Shown one piece after another: positions 1-8,221 of a stretch of DNA of 64,000 nucleotides; position 1 is the stretch's first letter, and every line of letters starts with the position of its first letter. The notes beneath the pieces are model-generated. The model made no database searches and was not told the origin of the DNA. It saw only the letters and a list, made by a program, of their open reading frames with translations. The stretch comes from Oceanicaulis alexandrii DSM 11625 (GTDB taxonomy: Bacteria; Pseudomonadota; Alphaproteobacteria; Caulobacterales; Maricaulaceae). The stretch lies in contig NZ_ATUP01000001.1 of NCBI RefSeq assembly GCF_000420265.1, positions 1,116,001-1,180,000 of the forward strand, read 5' to 3'. A program made the translations under genes and the position numbers.

Positions 1-181
1 CGAACGCGTCCGCATCGGGCTGATGGTCAAACAGAATGTCGATGCGGCCTGCTTCGGGCGAGCCGTCCTCGAACACCGACCAGCTGACCGGCAAGGGCTC
101 CAGCTCATCATCCAGACGCGCATTCGCCGCGCGAATGATCGGCATGGGGCCGCGGCCTTCAATGCGCCAGAGCGTGGTCAT
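1..181 (-). CDS. prmA: Ribosomal protein L11 methyltransferase, N-terminal part (runs off the window)
   Basis: Reading leftward from an ATG at 181, the first 60 codons are open to the window edge. The peptide begins MTTLWRIEGRGPMP and continues with VSWSVFEDG and IDILFDHQPDADAF, which resembles the substrate-binding N-terminal region of alphaproteobacterial PrmA, the SAM-dependent trimethylase of ribosomal protein L11. An AGGAGA Shine-Dalgarno sequence sits just upstream of the ATG. The catalytic SAM-binding domain lies outside the window, so the call rests on this short region only. The gene is divergent from gapR across about 170 bp. Confidence 0.65.
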   Translation of the reverse strand, partial: MTTLWRIEGRGPMPIIRAANARLDDELEPLPVSWSVFEDGSPEAGRIDILFDHQPDADAF

Positions 182-220
182 GTCAGTCTCCTGTTGTCAT
201 GCTGGCAAGGGCTCTAATCG

Positions 221-259
221 CTTCCGGGCCGGAAGGAAAGCATGCAACGCGTCTGCATG
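221..259. promoter_or_regulatory. Two adjacent palindromes between prmA and gapR
   Basis: A 15-bp palindrome CTTCCGGGCCGGAAG lies at 221-235, and a CATGCA-N7-TGCATG inverted repeat at 241-259. Both are in the divergent intergenic region, about 95 to 135 bp upstream of gapR and 40 to 80 bp upstream of prmA. They could be operator sites or small hairpins in a leader transcript. No family of regulator is suggested by the sequence itself. Confidence 0.4.
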
Positions 260-354
260 ATCTGCGCTTTGGGCGTCACGACCGGCTTGCCCCGCCCCGC
301 CCCCCTCGCCTATCGAAGAGGGCAAGATCGTAAATCCCCCGCCAGGAGACCCTC

Positions 355-639
355 ATGGCCGACTTTGCCGCTTCCACGCCTGAAAAAGACGAATCCGACG
401 CCATCGGCGCCGCCGCGCGTGACCAGTTGCGCGCCCTGGTGGCCCGCATCGAGCGCCTTGAAGAAGACAAGGCCGGCGTCGCCGCCGACATCAAGGAGGT
501 CTACGCCGAGGCCAAATCCATGGGCTATGACACCAAGGTTCTGCGCAAGGTGATCTCCCTGCGCAAACAGGACGCCCATGAGCGCCAGGAAATGGAAGCG
601 CTCTTGGAGCTGTATCTGGGCGCAGTCGGCGAGCACTAA
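355..639 (+). CDS. gapR: GapR-type nucleoid-associated DNA-binding protein (DUF2312)
   Basis: The 94-residue product is almost entirely the GapR/DUF2312 domain. After an acidic N-terminal 16 residues it runs through [19 protein letters not shown], a helix rich in heptads, to [13 protein letters not shown] and a C-terminal helix. In Caulobacter, GapR forms a clamp around overtwisted, AT-rich DNA, helps type II topoisomerases during replication and affects cell division. The length matches the family (about 90 residues). The ATG at 355 follows an AGGAGA at 343-348. The gene is first of three closely packed rightward genes (8 and 2 nt spacing). The family call is secure; the role is taken from the Caulobacter protein. 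Confidence 0.93.
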   Translation: MADFAASTPEKDESDAIGAAARDQLRALVARIERLEEDKAGVAADIKEVYAEAKSMGYDTKVLRKVISLRKQDAHERQEMEALLELYLGAVGEH

Positions 640-647
640 GTCTGATC

Positions 648-1280
648 ATGGCGCGTGAGGTTGAGGATAAATCGACCCGCAAGGCTCTGGCCCGCATCCG
701 CCGGGCCAAGGCCGCTGTGGAGCGCGCCATCGCCAAGGCGGAATCAGATGATCCCGACGCCGCTGAAGCCGCCCGGGTCGAGCTGACCGATTGGGAAGAC
801 GAGTTCATGGCCTCCGTCGAGGAGCGCCTGAACACGTTCGGGTCCGCCTATGCCGATCCCTCCCTGGGGTCTGAAGGCGAAGCGCTGTCCCGGCTGCAGC
901 TCGCCAAGCTCAAGGAAATCGAGAAAAAAGCCCAGGGCAAGGCCCCCAAGGGCTTCGCGCGCGGCGGCGGGTCGAGCTTCAAGAACACGGGCTCGGGCTT
1001 CAAGCGCAAAGGGCCTGAACGCCGCTCCCGCGATCGCGACATCCATGAAGACGTCATCGCGCCGGTCGAGCACACATCGCCTGACCCGGTGGACGAGTTG
1101 CGCAAGTCAGGTCTGGTGCGAAAGGGCTTCACGCCGGAAGTCGTGCAGACACCGCCAAAGTCAGAGGACCTGCCGCCAGATCCGGCGGACACGCTTGAAA
1201 CCGGCCCGTCTGAAACGCACGCTCCGCCCCAACCGCCCCGGCGCGGCGGCTTTCGGGTGATTGATGGCGGCAAGGACTAG
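648..1280 (+). CDS. Unknown protein downstream of gapR, basic and disordered in its middle
   Basis: I do not recognise this 210-residue protein. The first 95 residues look helical and charged, beginning with alternating Arg/Lys/Ala (TRKALARIRRAKAAVERAIAK) and followed by an acidic stretch. Residues about 100-132 are rich in Gly, Arg and Lys, including an RGGG run, and look disordered. The C-terminal third is rich in Pro and acidic residues and ends in RRGGFRVIDGGKD. There is no signal peptide or membrane segment. The start lies 8 nt after the gapR stop with no strong Shine-Dalgarno sequence, which suggests translational coupling. A nucleic-acid-related role is possible from the basic linker and the neighbour but is only inference. 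Confidence 0.75.
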   Translation: MAREVEDKSTRKALARIRRAKAAVERAIAKAESDDPDAAEAARVELTDWEDEFMASVEERLNTFGSAYADPSLGSEGEALSRLQLAKLKEIEKKAQGKAPKGFARGGGSSFKNTGSGFKRKGPERRSRDRDIHEDVIAPVEHTSPDPVDELRKSGLVRKGFTPEVVQTPPKSEDLPPDPADTLETGPSETHAPPQPPRRGGFRVIDGGKD

Positions 1281-1282
1281 AA

Positions 1283-1762
1283 ATGACGCCTGACTTGACC
1301 GCTGAACAGGCTGCGCTCTGGGCGCAGTTTCAGGCCGAAACCGGGATAAAGGCCCCGCTGCGCGGCGTCGACGCCTTCGGCGACAGTCCGGAGATGATGG
1401 ATGACCTGCTCGCTCTGGTGCTGAGCCGGACCAAACAGGCCACCGCCAGCCTGGCGCGCTGGTTCGTGGACGATCCGTTCGGTCTGCCCAAACCCGGTGA
1501 TCTGTGGCTGATCACAGACGGGCGCGGCGCGCCGGCTTGCGTCACGCGAACCACGCGCGTCGACGTCATGCCCATCCATCAGGTGGACGCCGACTTCGCC
1601 TGGGTCGAAGGCGAAGGCGACCGGTCTTATGCGTACTGGATCACCGAGCACCGCAAATTCTGGCGACGCGAAGCCGCGCGTGAGGGGTTTGAGTATTCAG
1701 ACGATCTCGACGTGGTTTGCGAACGCTTCGAGCTGGTCTGGACCCCACGCGCCAGGAAATGA
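1283..1762 (+). CDS. ASCH domain protein
   Basis: The 159-residue protein has the length and layout of the YhfF/ASCH group. A central block (PGDLWLITDGRGAPACVTRTTRVDV in part, residues about 70-95) is followed by FAWVEGEGDRSYAYW (about 110-125) and a C-terminal VVCERFELVW. ASCH domains share a fold with PUA domains and are thought to bind RNA; some members are amidohydrolases acting on modified cytidine. The function here cannot be fixed. The ATG starts 2 nt after the preceding stop, so it is the last gene of the gapR cluster, which ends at a shared hairpin. Confidence 0.85.
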   Translation: MTPDLTAEQAALWAQFQAETGIKAPLRGVDAFGDSPEMMDDLLALVLSRTKQATASLARWFVDDPFGLPKPGDLWLITDGRGAPACVTRTTRVDVMPIHQVDADFAWVEGEGDRSYAYWITEHRKFWRREAAREGFEYSDDLDVVCERFELVWTPRARK

Positions 1763-1788
1763 AAAGAGGCGGGCTTTCACCCGCCTCT
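1762..1788 (-). terminator. Intrinsic terminator between convergent genes
   Basis: GAGGCGGG (1766-1773) pairs with CCCGCCTC (1780-1787) around a 6-nt loop. The flanking AAAA becomes a U tract on the minus strand, so it is best oriented to end the leftward VOC transcript (stop at 1800). It can also fold at the end of the rightward gapR cluster. Confidence 0.75.
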
Positions 1789-1799
1789 CCTGAAATCGG

Positions 1800-2189
1800 T
1801 TAGGGGCGATGGATGGCGCAGAGCTTGTTGCCGTCCGGATCGCGCACATAGGCGAGATTCATCGCGCCCATATCACTCTCACGCAGCCCGGGCGCATCCT
1901 CGATGGACGCGCCGCCATGAGCGACCGCCACATCGTGAAATTGCTTGAGCTGATCGAACGAGCTGCACTTGAAGCCGAAGGTCGAGCCATTGCCAGCGGT
2001 CGCGGCTTGTCCGTCAATGGGCTCGCTGACGCAGAAGACGCTGCCATCGTGGATATAGAACAAGCGGACATGACCGGTCGGCGCTTCATTGCGCACAGGC
2101 TCGCCCGCGCCCAGAACACCCAGAACGGCGTCGTAAAAGCGCTTGGACCGCTCGATATCATTCGATCCGACCATGATGTGATTGAACAT
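1800..2189 (-). CDS. VOC (glyoxalase/bleomycin-resistance fold) family protein
   Basis: The product is 129 residues and starts MFNHIMVGSNDIERSKRFYD, the first beta-alpha unit of a VOC module. It ends with YVRDPDGNKLCAIH, the family's terminal strand. His4 is in the usual metal-ligand position, while the usual Glu after DPDGN is replaced by Cys, as in a known branch of the superfamily. The start at 2189 is chosen because AAGGAGGA lies directly upstream; a longer frame to 2252 lacks support. The substrate cannot be told from sequence. It is a single-domain protein, so a dimer would be expected. Confidence 0.85.
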   Translation of the reverse strand: MFNHIMVGSNDIERSKRFYDAVLGVLGAGEPVRNEAPTGHVRLFYIHDGSVFCVSEPIDGQAATAGNGSTFGFKCSSFDQLKQFHDVAVAHGGASIEDAPGLRESDMGAMNLAYVRDPDGNKLCAIHRP

Positions 2190-2215
2190 GCAGTCCTCCT
2201 TTGATGATGAGGCAA

Positions 2216-2233
2216 GCTGCCGAAGACGGCAGC
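2216..2233 (-). other. Small hairpin between two leftward genes
   Basis: GCTGCCG (2216-2222) and CGGCAGC (2227-2233) form a 7-bp stem with a 4-nt loop. It lies 37 nt after the stop of the leftward serine hydrolase gene. There is no U tract, so it is at most a weak terminator or an RNA 3'-end stabiliser. Confidence 0.35.
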
Positions 2234-2269
2234 CCGCATTCTCTACCCGCACACAGTCGTGTCCATCCG

Positions 2270-3334
2270 CTATTGCAGATGGTTGAGCACAGCGTCGGAC
2301 AGAAACTGATCGGCCCGCTCATGCATGCCGGCCGTGTTGAATTCGGTCTTGGTGAGGACGACGGTCAGCCCCTCATCCTCGATCACCCAGACGCGATTGC
2401 CTCCATTGCCCGTCATCATGGCGAAGCTCACTTCGCCTGCCGGGCTCTCGGCCTGACCCAGCCACCACAGATAGCCATAGTCATAATCCTGCCCGTCCAT
2501 GGCGGCGTGCGGCGTCACGGCGGCGCGGGTCCAGTTCTGGCTCAACACCTGCTGGCCGTCGTGCAGGCCATGATTGCGTTGCAGCTCGCCCAGCGTCGCC
2601 CAATCGCGCGTGGCGAGGCGCAAGCCGCCGCCCAGATGCATGCGCCCGGAGCCGGCGCGCGGCCAGTCATAGGTCTCGATCCCGACAGGCGCGAACAGCT
2701 CGCGCTCTGCAAAGGCTTCCAGATCCTCGCCCAGCACCCGCCCCAACGCTTCGCCGACGATCTGCACGCCGGCGGTGCAGTAAGAAAAGCTTCGGCCATA
2801 GGCGGCGTCGCGCGGCGGCGTGGTCCAGGACGGATAACCGCGCATGGGCAGGTCCCAGAAGAACCGGTCCCAGTCCTCCATGGTGTACATCCGCTCTTCA
2901 TTGCCGCGCGAAAACTGGTTCCAGTCATCACAATCAAGCGGACCACTCATCGTCAGAAGATCTTCAAGCGTGATCGCCTGCTTGCGCGGATCGGGATAGG
3001 CGAAGGGCTGAATGTCCTCAAACAGGGGCGCGAGCGGTTGATCGAGCGTCATGACGCCCTGATCCACGAGAAGCCCCGCCAACATGCCGGTGACGGTTTT
3101 CCCCACCGAGCGGGTGTCATGCAGCGTTTCCGCGTCCGCGTCATTGAAGTAGCCCTCATAGACCACCTCGCCTTCGCGCAGGATCAGGGCGCTGGTGACG
3201 GGGCCATAGAGCCCCTCCTCGATGGCGGCTGTGAGGGTTTCAGCAGTCTCGTCTGAAAAGACCCAGTCAGCCCGGGCCGGGGCAGTGAGAGCACAGGCGA
3301 GCGCGCCCAGAAGAAGAACGGATTTGAGCCGCAT
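2270..3334 (-). CDS. Secreted serine hydrolase, beta-lactamase/S12 type
   Basis: The 354-residue protein begins with a signal peptide (MRLKSVLLLGALACALTAPARA). The nucleophile motif Ser76-Val-Gly-Lys79 is the SxxK of the beta-lactamase/penicillin-binding-protein fold. A second motif, Tyr185-Cys-Thr, stands where class C enzymes have YxN. A Gly-rich block (GNGGNR) near the C terminus is in the place of the KTG strand. Such proteins act in the periplasm as esterases, D-aminopeptidases or similar hydrolases; beta-lactam resistance should not be assumed. The ATG at 3334 follows GGAGG with 8 nt spacing. An in-frame ORF extends to 3544 but overlaps the divergent regulator gene. Confidence 0.85.
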   Translation of the reverse strand: MRLKSVLLLGALACALTAPARADWVFSDETAETLTAAIEEGLYGPVTSALILREGEVVYEGYFNDADAETLHDTRSVGKTVTGMLAGLLVDQGVMTLDQPLAPLFEDIQPFAYPDPRKQAITLEDLLTMSGPLDCDDWNQFSRGNEERMYTMEDWDRFFWDLPMRGYPSWTTPPRDAAYGRSFSYCTAGVQIVGEALGRVLGEDLEAFAERELFAPVGIETYDWPRAGSGRMHLGGGLRLATRDWATLGELQRNHGLHDGQQVLSQNWTRAAVTPHAAMDGQDYDYGYLWWLGQAESPAGEVSFAMMTGNGGNRVWVIEDEGLTVVLTKTEFNTAGMHERADQFLSDAVLNHLQ

Positions 3335-3441
3335 TGCGATAACCTCCATGATCGCAGGAACACGGCCATAGCGATGGGCTTGGTGTCTGTGTGAAGTCAC
3401 CTGAATCTGTCTGAAGAAACCTGAACCTGACGGACCCCGCC

Positions 3442-4986
3442 GTGCCCCAGACTGCGTTCCACCTGAAACACTGGACCTATCAGCCGTCCAGCGGACGTCT
3501 GACGTCTCTGGACGCTGAGGCCGAACTGACCGGCCTGACGGCACGGACGCTGGACGTGCTGATCGCGCATGCGCCAGGGCCTGTCAGTCTTGAAACCTTC
3601 GCGGAGCAAGCCTGGCGGCAGGCCCATCTCAGTGAGGACACGCTGGCCCAGCGCATCGCCCAGCTTCGAAAAGCGCTTGGCGACAATCCGCGCGCGCCTG
3701 AATTCATCCGCACCCTGCGCGGAGAAGGCTATGCCCTGATCGCGCCTCTTGAAGCCGTGCAAATGGGAACGGACGCGGCTGACGGCGCCCGCTGGCCGCT
3801 TGAGCTGATGGCGCTCGGCGGGGTGCTGGTCGCCGCAATCCTGGGGTTGAGCGTCAACTGGATGATCGATGTCCGAACGGATGCCTCACCCCGACCCCTT
3901 GCAGAGACAAGCGGCCCCGTCCGCCCCGTTGACGCCCTGCTCAGCCGGGCGGGCGCGATGATCGCGCTGCAGGACGAAGACGACACCCGCCGCGCCATTG
4001 CGCTTCTGGAAGACGCTCGCACGCTGGCGCCCGAAAACCCCCGGGTCGAGGTTCTGCTCGCCGTCGCCCTGAGCACAGACGCCACCAAATATGGCGGCGA
4101 CCGCATCGCCGAGGCCGAAACGCTGGCGCGGTCCGCGCTGGATCGTGAACCCGAGAACGCCCAGGCCTGGAGCGCGCTCGGCTATGCGCTGGACGCCCAG
4201 TCCCGCACTGACGAAGCCCTGGCCGCCTATGGCCAGTCGCTGAGCTATGATCCCGATAACGGCGCCGCTCTGTCCTCCATGGCCTATCTGCTCAGTGTTC
4301 AGGGACGGCTCTATGAAGCCCTCAGGGCGGATGTGCGCGCGCTGGAGCTGGGCCGCGGTCGGGTCTACACCGAATTGCAAGTGGCGAACGTGTTGAGATT
4401 GCTGGGGGATGAGGAACGCGCGCGGCGGTTCGAGGCGCGCGCGCAGCTGCTCAATCCCGATCAACCCGTCGTGCTGTCAGGCCTGGCGAAAGCGGCTCTG
4501 GCGCGCGGCGAAACCGACATGGCCTATGATTTTCTGACCCGTCTGCCCCCCGATCAGAGGACCGGGTCCATCCAGCATCTCCTGGGTCGGCTCGCCTTGC
4601 TTGATGGAGACGAGGCCCGGGCGATCACCCTGTTTGAGTTGGCGGGCGGCGAAGCCCGGTTTGAACGGGCCGCGCTAGGCCTCGCTCCCCTTCAAACTGC
4701 AGACAGGGGGCAATGGCCCGAAGAGCATGTGCGCTGGGCTGAACTGGCCTGTGCGCAGGGCGAATTTGATCGCGCGCTAGAGGATTTGCAGACCGCCGTC
4801 AGCCTGGGCTGGCGCGATGCAGGCGCGTTGCGCCATTCGCCGTTCCTGTCTGCGCTTATCGAGAGCGGCGCAGCGGAGCCGGTCTTCACCCGTATCCAAC
4901 AACAAATCGCGGCCCAGGCTGAACGCCTGAACCGCGATGAAGTTTTGGCTCAAAACCTGGACGCCGTACTGGACGTCCAGCCCTGA
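3442..4986 (+). CDS. Membrane-anchored winged-helix regulator with TPR sensor region
   Basis: The 514-residue protein has an OmpR/PhoB-type winged-helix DNA-binding domain (about residues 8-103, with SEDTLAQRIAQLRKALGD as the recognition-helix region). A single transmembrane segment follows at about 119-141, then a large C-terminal part built of TPR-like helical repeats (about 165-480, e.g. AQAWSALGYALDAQSRTDEA). This is a CadC/ToxR-like layout with no receiver domain, so the TPR part probably senses a periplasmic partner. The start is GTG at 3442. It is divergent from the secreted serine hydrolase with about 107 bp between starts, which suggests that it controls that gene (inference). Confidence 0.85.
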   Translation: MPQTAFHLKHWTYQPSSGRLTSLDAEAELTGLTARTLDVLIAHAPGPVSLETFAEQAWRQAHLSEDTLAQRIAQLRKALGDNPRAPEFIRTLRGEGYALIAPLEAVQMGTDAADGARWPLELMALGGVLVAAILGLSVNWMIDVRTDASPRPLAETSGPVRPVDALLSRAGAMIALQDEDDTRRAIALLEDARTLAPENPRVEVLLAVALSTDATKYGGDRIAEAETLARSALDREPENAQAWSALGYALDAQSRTDEALAAYGQSLSYDPDNGAALSSMAYLLSVQGRLYEALRADVRALELGRGRVYTELQVANVLRLLGDEERARRFEARAQLLNPDQPVVLSGLAKAALARGETDMAYDFLTRLPPDQRTGSIQHLLGRLALLDGDEARAITLFELAGGEARFERAALGLAPLQTADRGQWPEEHVRWAELACAQGEFDRALEDLQTAVSLGWRDAGALRHSPFLSALIESGAAEPVFTRIQQQIAAQAERLNRDEVLAQNLDAVLDVQP

Positions 4987-4999
4987 ATACAGCGTCGCC

Positions 5000-6496
5000 T
5001 CAGCCCGCTTCGCGGAAATTATCCACGTCGAGATCGTATTCCCGCACTTTGCGATAGAGCGTGGAGCGTCCCACGCCCAGGCGTCGGGCGACTTCCGCCA
5101 TGCGGCCGGAATAGGTCTCGATGGCGAAGGCGATCAGATCGCGTTCAATGCTTTCCAGTGAGCGCAAATGTCCGCCTTCATCCATGATGTCGACGGGCAG
5201 ATGCTCGTCTTCAGCCGCATGCGCCGCAGCGCCCTCAAACTGCTCGGCCGGCAAGCTCGGCGCAGCGGTCGGCACGGCCTGGACCGCGGCGGGCGGCGCA
5301 GCAGGCGCATCACGCAGGGTCGGGGCGAGCCCGGAAATCTGCGGGAAGTCCTCTTCGGTCAGATAATCGGTGTCTGACAGAACCACGGCGCGGAACACTG
5401 CGTTCTCAAGCTGGCGCACATTGCCTTTCCAGTGATGGCTGGAGAGCATGTGCATGGTCTCAGCCGTCGCATCCAGCACCGATTTGCCTTCCTGGGCGTT
5501 GAAGCGCGCAATGAAATGGCGCACCAGAGCCGGAATGTCTTCGGTGCGTTCACTCAAGGACGGCACCTCGATCGGGAAGACGTTCAACCGGTAAAACAGA
5601 TCTTCGCGGAAAGCGCCGGTCTTCACCTGTTCGGCGAGATCACGGTTGGTCGCCGAGACGATGCGCACATCCACCTTCACAGGACGCTTGGAGCCCACCG
5701 GATCCACTTCGCCTTCCTGAAGGGCGCGCAGCAGTTTCACCTGCATGTCGAGCGGCAGTTCGCCGATTTCATCAAGGAAGAGCGTGCCGCCATCGGCCTC
5801 CTGGAATTTACCCAGATGCTTGGCCACTGCGCCGGTGAACGAGCCCTTTTCGTGACCAAACAGGGTGGATTCCACCAGGTTTTCAGGGATGGCGCCACAG
5901 TTGACCGCCACAAAGGGACGGCCCGCCCGGTCAGAGCCCGCCGCGATCGCGCGCGCCACCAGCTCCTTGCCCACGCCGCTTTCCCCGGTGACGAGGATCG
6001 GAATGTTGGACTTGGCCGCACGTTCTCCGAGCCGCACCACCTGGCGCATGGACGGAGCGCCGGCGATCATGTCGGCAAAGCCCAGCGCGCCGGAGGTTTT
6101 CTTCTTCAGGCGGCTGACTTCGCCGGACAGATCCTTGACCTTGAGGGCGTTGCGGATCGACACCGCGATGCGTTCCGGGCTGGCGGGCTTCACAAAGAAA
6201 TCCACAGCCCCGGCCCGCATGGCTTTTACCACGGTTTCAATGCCGCCATGAGCGGTCAGAACGATGACCGGAAGGTCGGGGTTTCGGGCCTTGATCGCTT
6301 CCAGCGTCTCAATGCCGTCCATGCCCGGCATGACCATGTCGAGCATGACCACGTCCACCCCGCCGCGCTTGACGCGCTCAAGGCCGGCTTCCCCATCTTC
6401 GGCGGTCTCCGCCAGATGCCCCTGTTTTTCCAGAACCGCCTGCATCAGGCGGCGCTGAGTCGGATCGTCATCGACAATCAGTACGGTCTTGGCCAT
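5000..6496 (-). CDS. tacA: Sigma-54-dependent response regulator, TacA type
   Basis: The 498-residue protein has a receiver domain (residues 1-120; acidic pocket Asp9-Asp11, phosphoacceptor Asp53, Lys103), an AAA+ sigma-54 interaction domain (Walker A GESGVGKE at 171-178, Walker B LFLDEIGE near 239-246) and a C-terminal Fis-type helix-turn-helix ([20 protein letters not shown]). The sigma-54 contact loop reads GSFTGA (218-223) rather than the usual GAFTGA. The overall layout resembles Caulobacter TacA, which activates stalk genes downstream of the ShkA-ShpA phosphorelay. The last residues are Ala-Gly, consistent with a ClpXP-type C-terminal degron. ATG at 6496 is preferred over a GTG at 6505. 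The symbol is by resemblance. Confidence 0.82.
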   Translation of the reverse strand: MAKTVLIVDDDPTQRRLMQAVLEKQGHLAETAEDGEAGLERVKRGGVDVVMLDMVMPGMDGIETLEAIKARNPDLPVIVLTAHGGIETVVKAMRAGAVDFFVKPASPERIAVSIRNALKVKDLSGEVSRLKKKTSGALGFADMIAGAPSMRQVVRLGERAAKSNIPILVTGESGVGKELVARAIAAGSDRAGRPFVAVNCGAIPENLVESTLFGHEKGSFTGAVAKHLGKFQEADGGTLFLDEIGELPLDMQVKLLRALQEGEVDPVGSKRPVKVDVRIVSATNRDLAEQVKTGAFREDLFYRLNVFPIEVPSLSERTEDIPALVRHFIARFNAQEGKSVLDATAETMHMLSSHHWKGNVRQLENAVFRAVVLSDTDYLTEEDFPQISGLAPTLRDAPAAPPAAVQAVPTAAPSLPAEQFEGAAAHAAEDEHLPVDIMDEGGHLRSLESIERDLIAFAIETYSGRMAEVARRLGVGRSTLYRKVREYDLDVDNFREAG

Positions 6497-6775
6497 CACA
6501 CCCACGCCTTTTCGGTCGCTTATTTATCGGGGCGGTTCTTGTGCGGGCCGACCGAGGTTTTCCCCGTGCCGGCCCAAACCGCCCTCCCACCTGTTGTGTG
6601 ACCCTTTATGGGACACCCGGCGTAAAGATGAGGTGTAGAGACGACTCAGAAATTGTTAGGGTAAATAGAGAGTTAGCCTGTTCTTAAGGCCCTGCTCAGA
6701 CTCTGCCGTTTGACGGGTCGGCCCTGCGCGGTCTACCCCTGAAGCTCCTAAGTATAAGAGACCCAAGGTCCGATC

Positions 6776-7711
6776 ATGACCAAAGCTGACCGCTTACCCC
6801 CACCCCTCGCCCCGTTTGACGGCCAGCCTGTGCCCGCGCCGGACTGGTTCAACCACGCGCTCGATACCGAGGTTGAAACTGGCGTGGCGGACCGGGACGG
6901 CGTGTCCCTCGCCTGGAAAGCCTGGGGCGAACGCGGCAAGCCCGGCGTGCTGCTGGTGCATGGCGGCACAGCCCATAAAGGCTGGTGGGACGCCATGGGG
7001 CCGTTCCTGGCGAAAGAAGGCGGCGGACGCCGCGTCGTCGCCGCGGACCTTTCAGGCATGGGCGAAAGCGGCTGGCGGGACGTCTACACCATGGACGAGC
7101 ACGCCCAGGATATGCTGGTCGCAGCTCAAGCGGGCGGCGCGTGTCAGGCCGGCAAGCCGATCATGATCGGCCATTCGTTCGGCGGTTTCGTCACGCTTCA
7201 GGCCGCCACCATGCTTGGCGATCAGCTGGAGGCGGCGATCATTCTCGACAGCCCGATCCGCAAGCCCGAAAAGCAACGCGAAGGCAGCCCGCCCCGTCGC
7301 GGCGGGCGCGTGTATTCCGATCTTTCAGCGGCGCTGGCGCGCTTCCGGCTGCTGCCTGAGCAGGAGTGCGACAATCTGTGGATCATCGATCATATCGCCC
7401 GCGGCAGCCTGAAAGCTGTCGATGAAGGCTATACATGGCTGTTTGATCCCGATCTCTGGGCGAAGCTCACCTATCAACGTCGCGACCCCGAAGCCGCTGC
7501 GGCCAATCTCAAATGTCCGCTGGCGTTTATTCGCGGGGAAAACTCCGTGCTGATGGGCGAGGAGACCTGGACCTACATGAAGGCGACTTTCACCCGTTCG
7601 CCCTTTGTCAGCATACCGAACACCCAGCACCATCTGATCCTGGACGCCCCGCTGGCGGTGACCGCGGCGCTCGACGCTCTGATCGAAGGATGGGCGCACA
7701 AGCCAGTCTAG
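6776..7711 (+). CDS. Alpha/beta hydrolase
   Basis: A 311-residue alpha/beta hydrolase without signal peptide. The oxyanion HGG is at 62-64, and the nucleophile elbow GHSFGG is at 132-137 (Ser134). A QHH segment near residue 290 supplies the likely catalytic His. Asp in DLSGMGESG fits the strand after beta-4. The family includes esterases, haloperoxidase-like and C-C bond hydrolases, and the substrate is not clear. The gene is divergent from tacA across about 280 bp. It stands 80 bp upstream of the cytochrome oxidase subunit IV gene. Confidence 0.85.
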   Translation: MTKADRLPPPLAPFDGQPVPAPDWFNHALDTEVETGVADRDGVSLAWKAWGERGKPGVLLVHGGTAHKGWWDAMGPFLAKEGGGRRVVAADLSGMGESGWRDVYTMDEHAQDMLVAAQAGGACQAGKPIMIGHSFGGFVTLQAATMLGDQLEAAIILDSPIRKPEKQREGSPPRRGGRVYSDLSAALARFRLLPEQECDNLWIIDHIARGSLKAVDEGYTWLFDPDLWAKLTYQRRDPEAAAANLKCPLAFIRGENSVLMGEETWTYMKATFTRSPFVSIPNTQHHLILDAPLAVTAALDALIEGWAHKPV

Positions 7712-7791
7712 ACCGCTTGCGCATCTTGGCGAGAGCCAAGGAGCGTGATACATGCGCGATCATAGGACTTCTTTTTCAGATGAGGACGATC

Positions 7792-8082
7792 ATGGCTGAA
7801 GAATACACCCGTGGAGAGATGGACATCTCCGAGCATAAAGCCTCTTTCGACGGCTTTATCAGCGTGTCGGTGTATTCCACCCTGGTCGTGACCGTCACGC
7901 TGTTGTGCGTGATCCTCGTCTTCGGCGCGCATTTTCATTGGCTGACCGCCATGTTCGTCTCCGCCATTGTCGGCGGTCTGGGCGGCGTGTTTCTGAAGCA
8001 AGGCGCCGGCTATTGGGCTACCCTGGTGGTTCTGGCCATCATCGGCTTCATCACGGGCGGTCTCGTCTCCCTGCTCGGCTAG
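7792..8082 (+). CDS. aa3-type cytochrome c oxidase subunit IV-like protein
   Basis: The 96-residue protein starts MAEEYTRGEMDISEHKASFDGF, a close match to the conserved head of the bacterial aa3 oxidase subunit IV family. This head precedes a transmembrane helix (about 24-46) with more hydrophobic segments to residue 95. It is an accessory inner-membrane subunit of a proton-pumping terminal oxidase; the catalytic subunits are not in this window. The start at 7792 is set by GAGGA at 7781-7785 and by homology. A longer reading frame from 7513 overlaps the hydrolase gene and is rejected. It lies directly before the transhydrogenase genes, a membrane-energetics context. Confidence 0.88.
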   Translation: MAEEYTRGEMDISEHKASFDGFISVSVYSTLVVTVTLLCVILVFGAHFHWLTAMFVSAIVGGLGGVFLKQGAGYWATLVVLAIIGFITGGLVSLLG

Positions 8083-8221
8083 GACTCACCCCCGATCTCA
8101 CAACCGGCTCACCACCTGTTGACGGGATTATGTCCGTACAAGCCAAATTAACCCCTTTCCGGCGTTAGACGTTTGTCGCAGACTGCGCACAACGTTAACG
8201 ACCGGACGACGGGGTCTTTGC

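Noticed and set aside
2270-3334. Beta-lactamase conferring resistance
   Set aside because: Only the general SxxK fold is seen; the second and third motifs differ from true class A/C enzymes, so a resistance claim is not supported.
8130-8168. 12-codon upstream ORF before pntAA (MSVQAKLTPFRR)
   Set aside because: It has no Shine-Dalgarno sequence and no stem-loop coupling to the gene; such short frames are expected by chance.
8083-8221. CtrA-like TTAACC and GTTAACG in the pntAA upstream region
   Set aside because: Only isolated half-sites with unsuitable spacing; too weak to list as a binding box.
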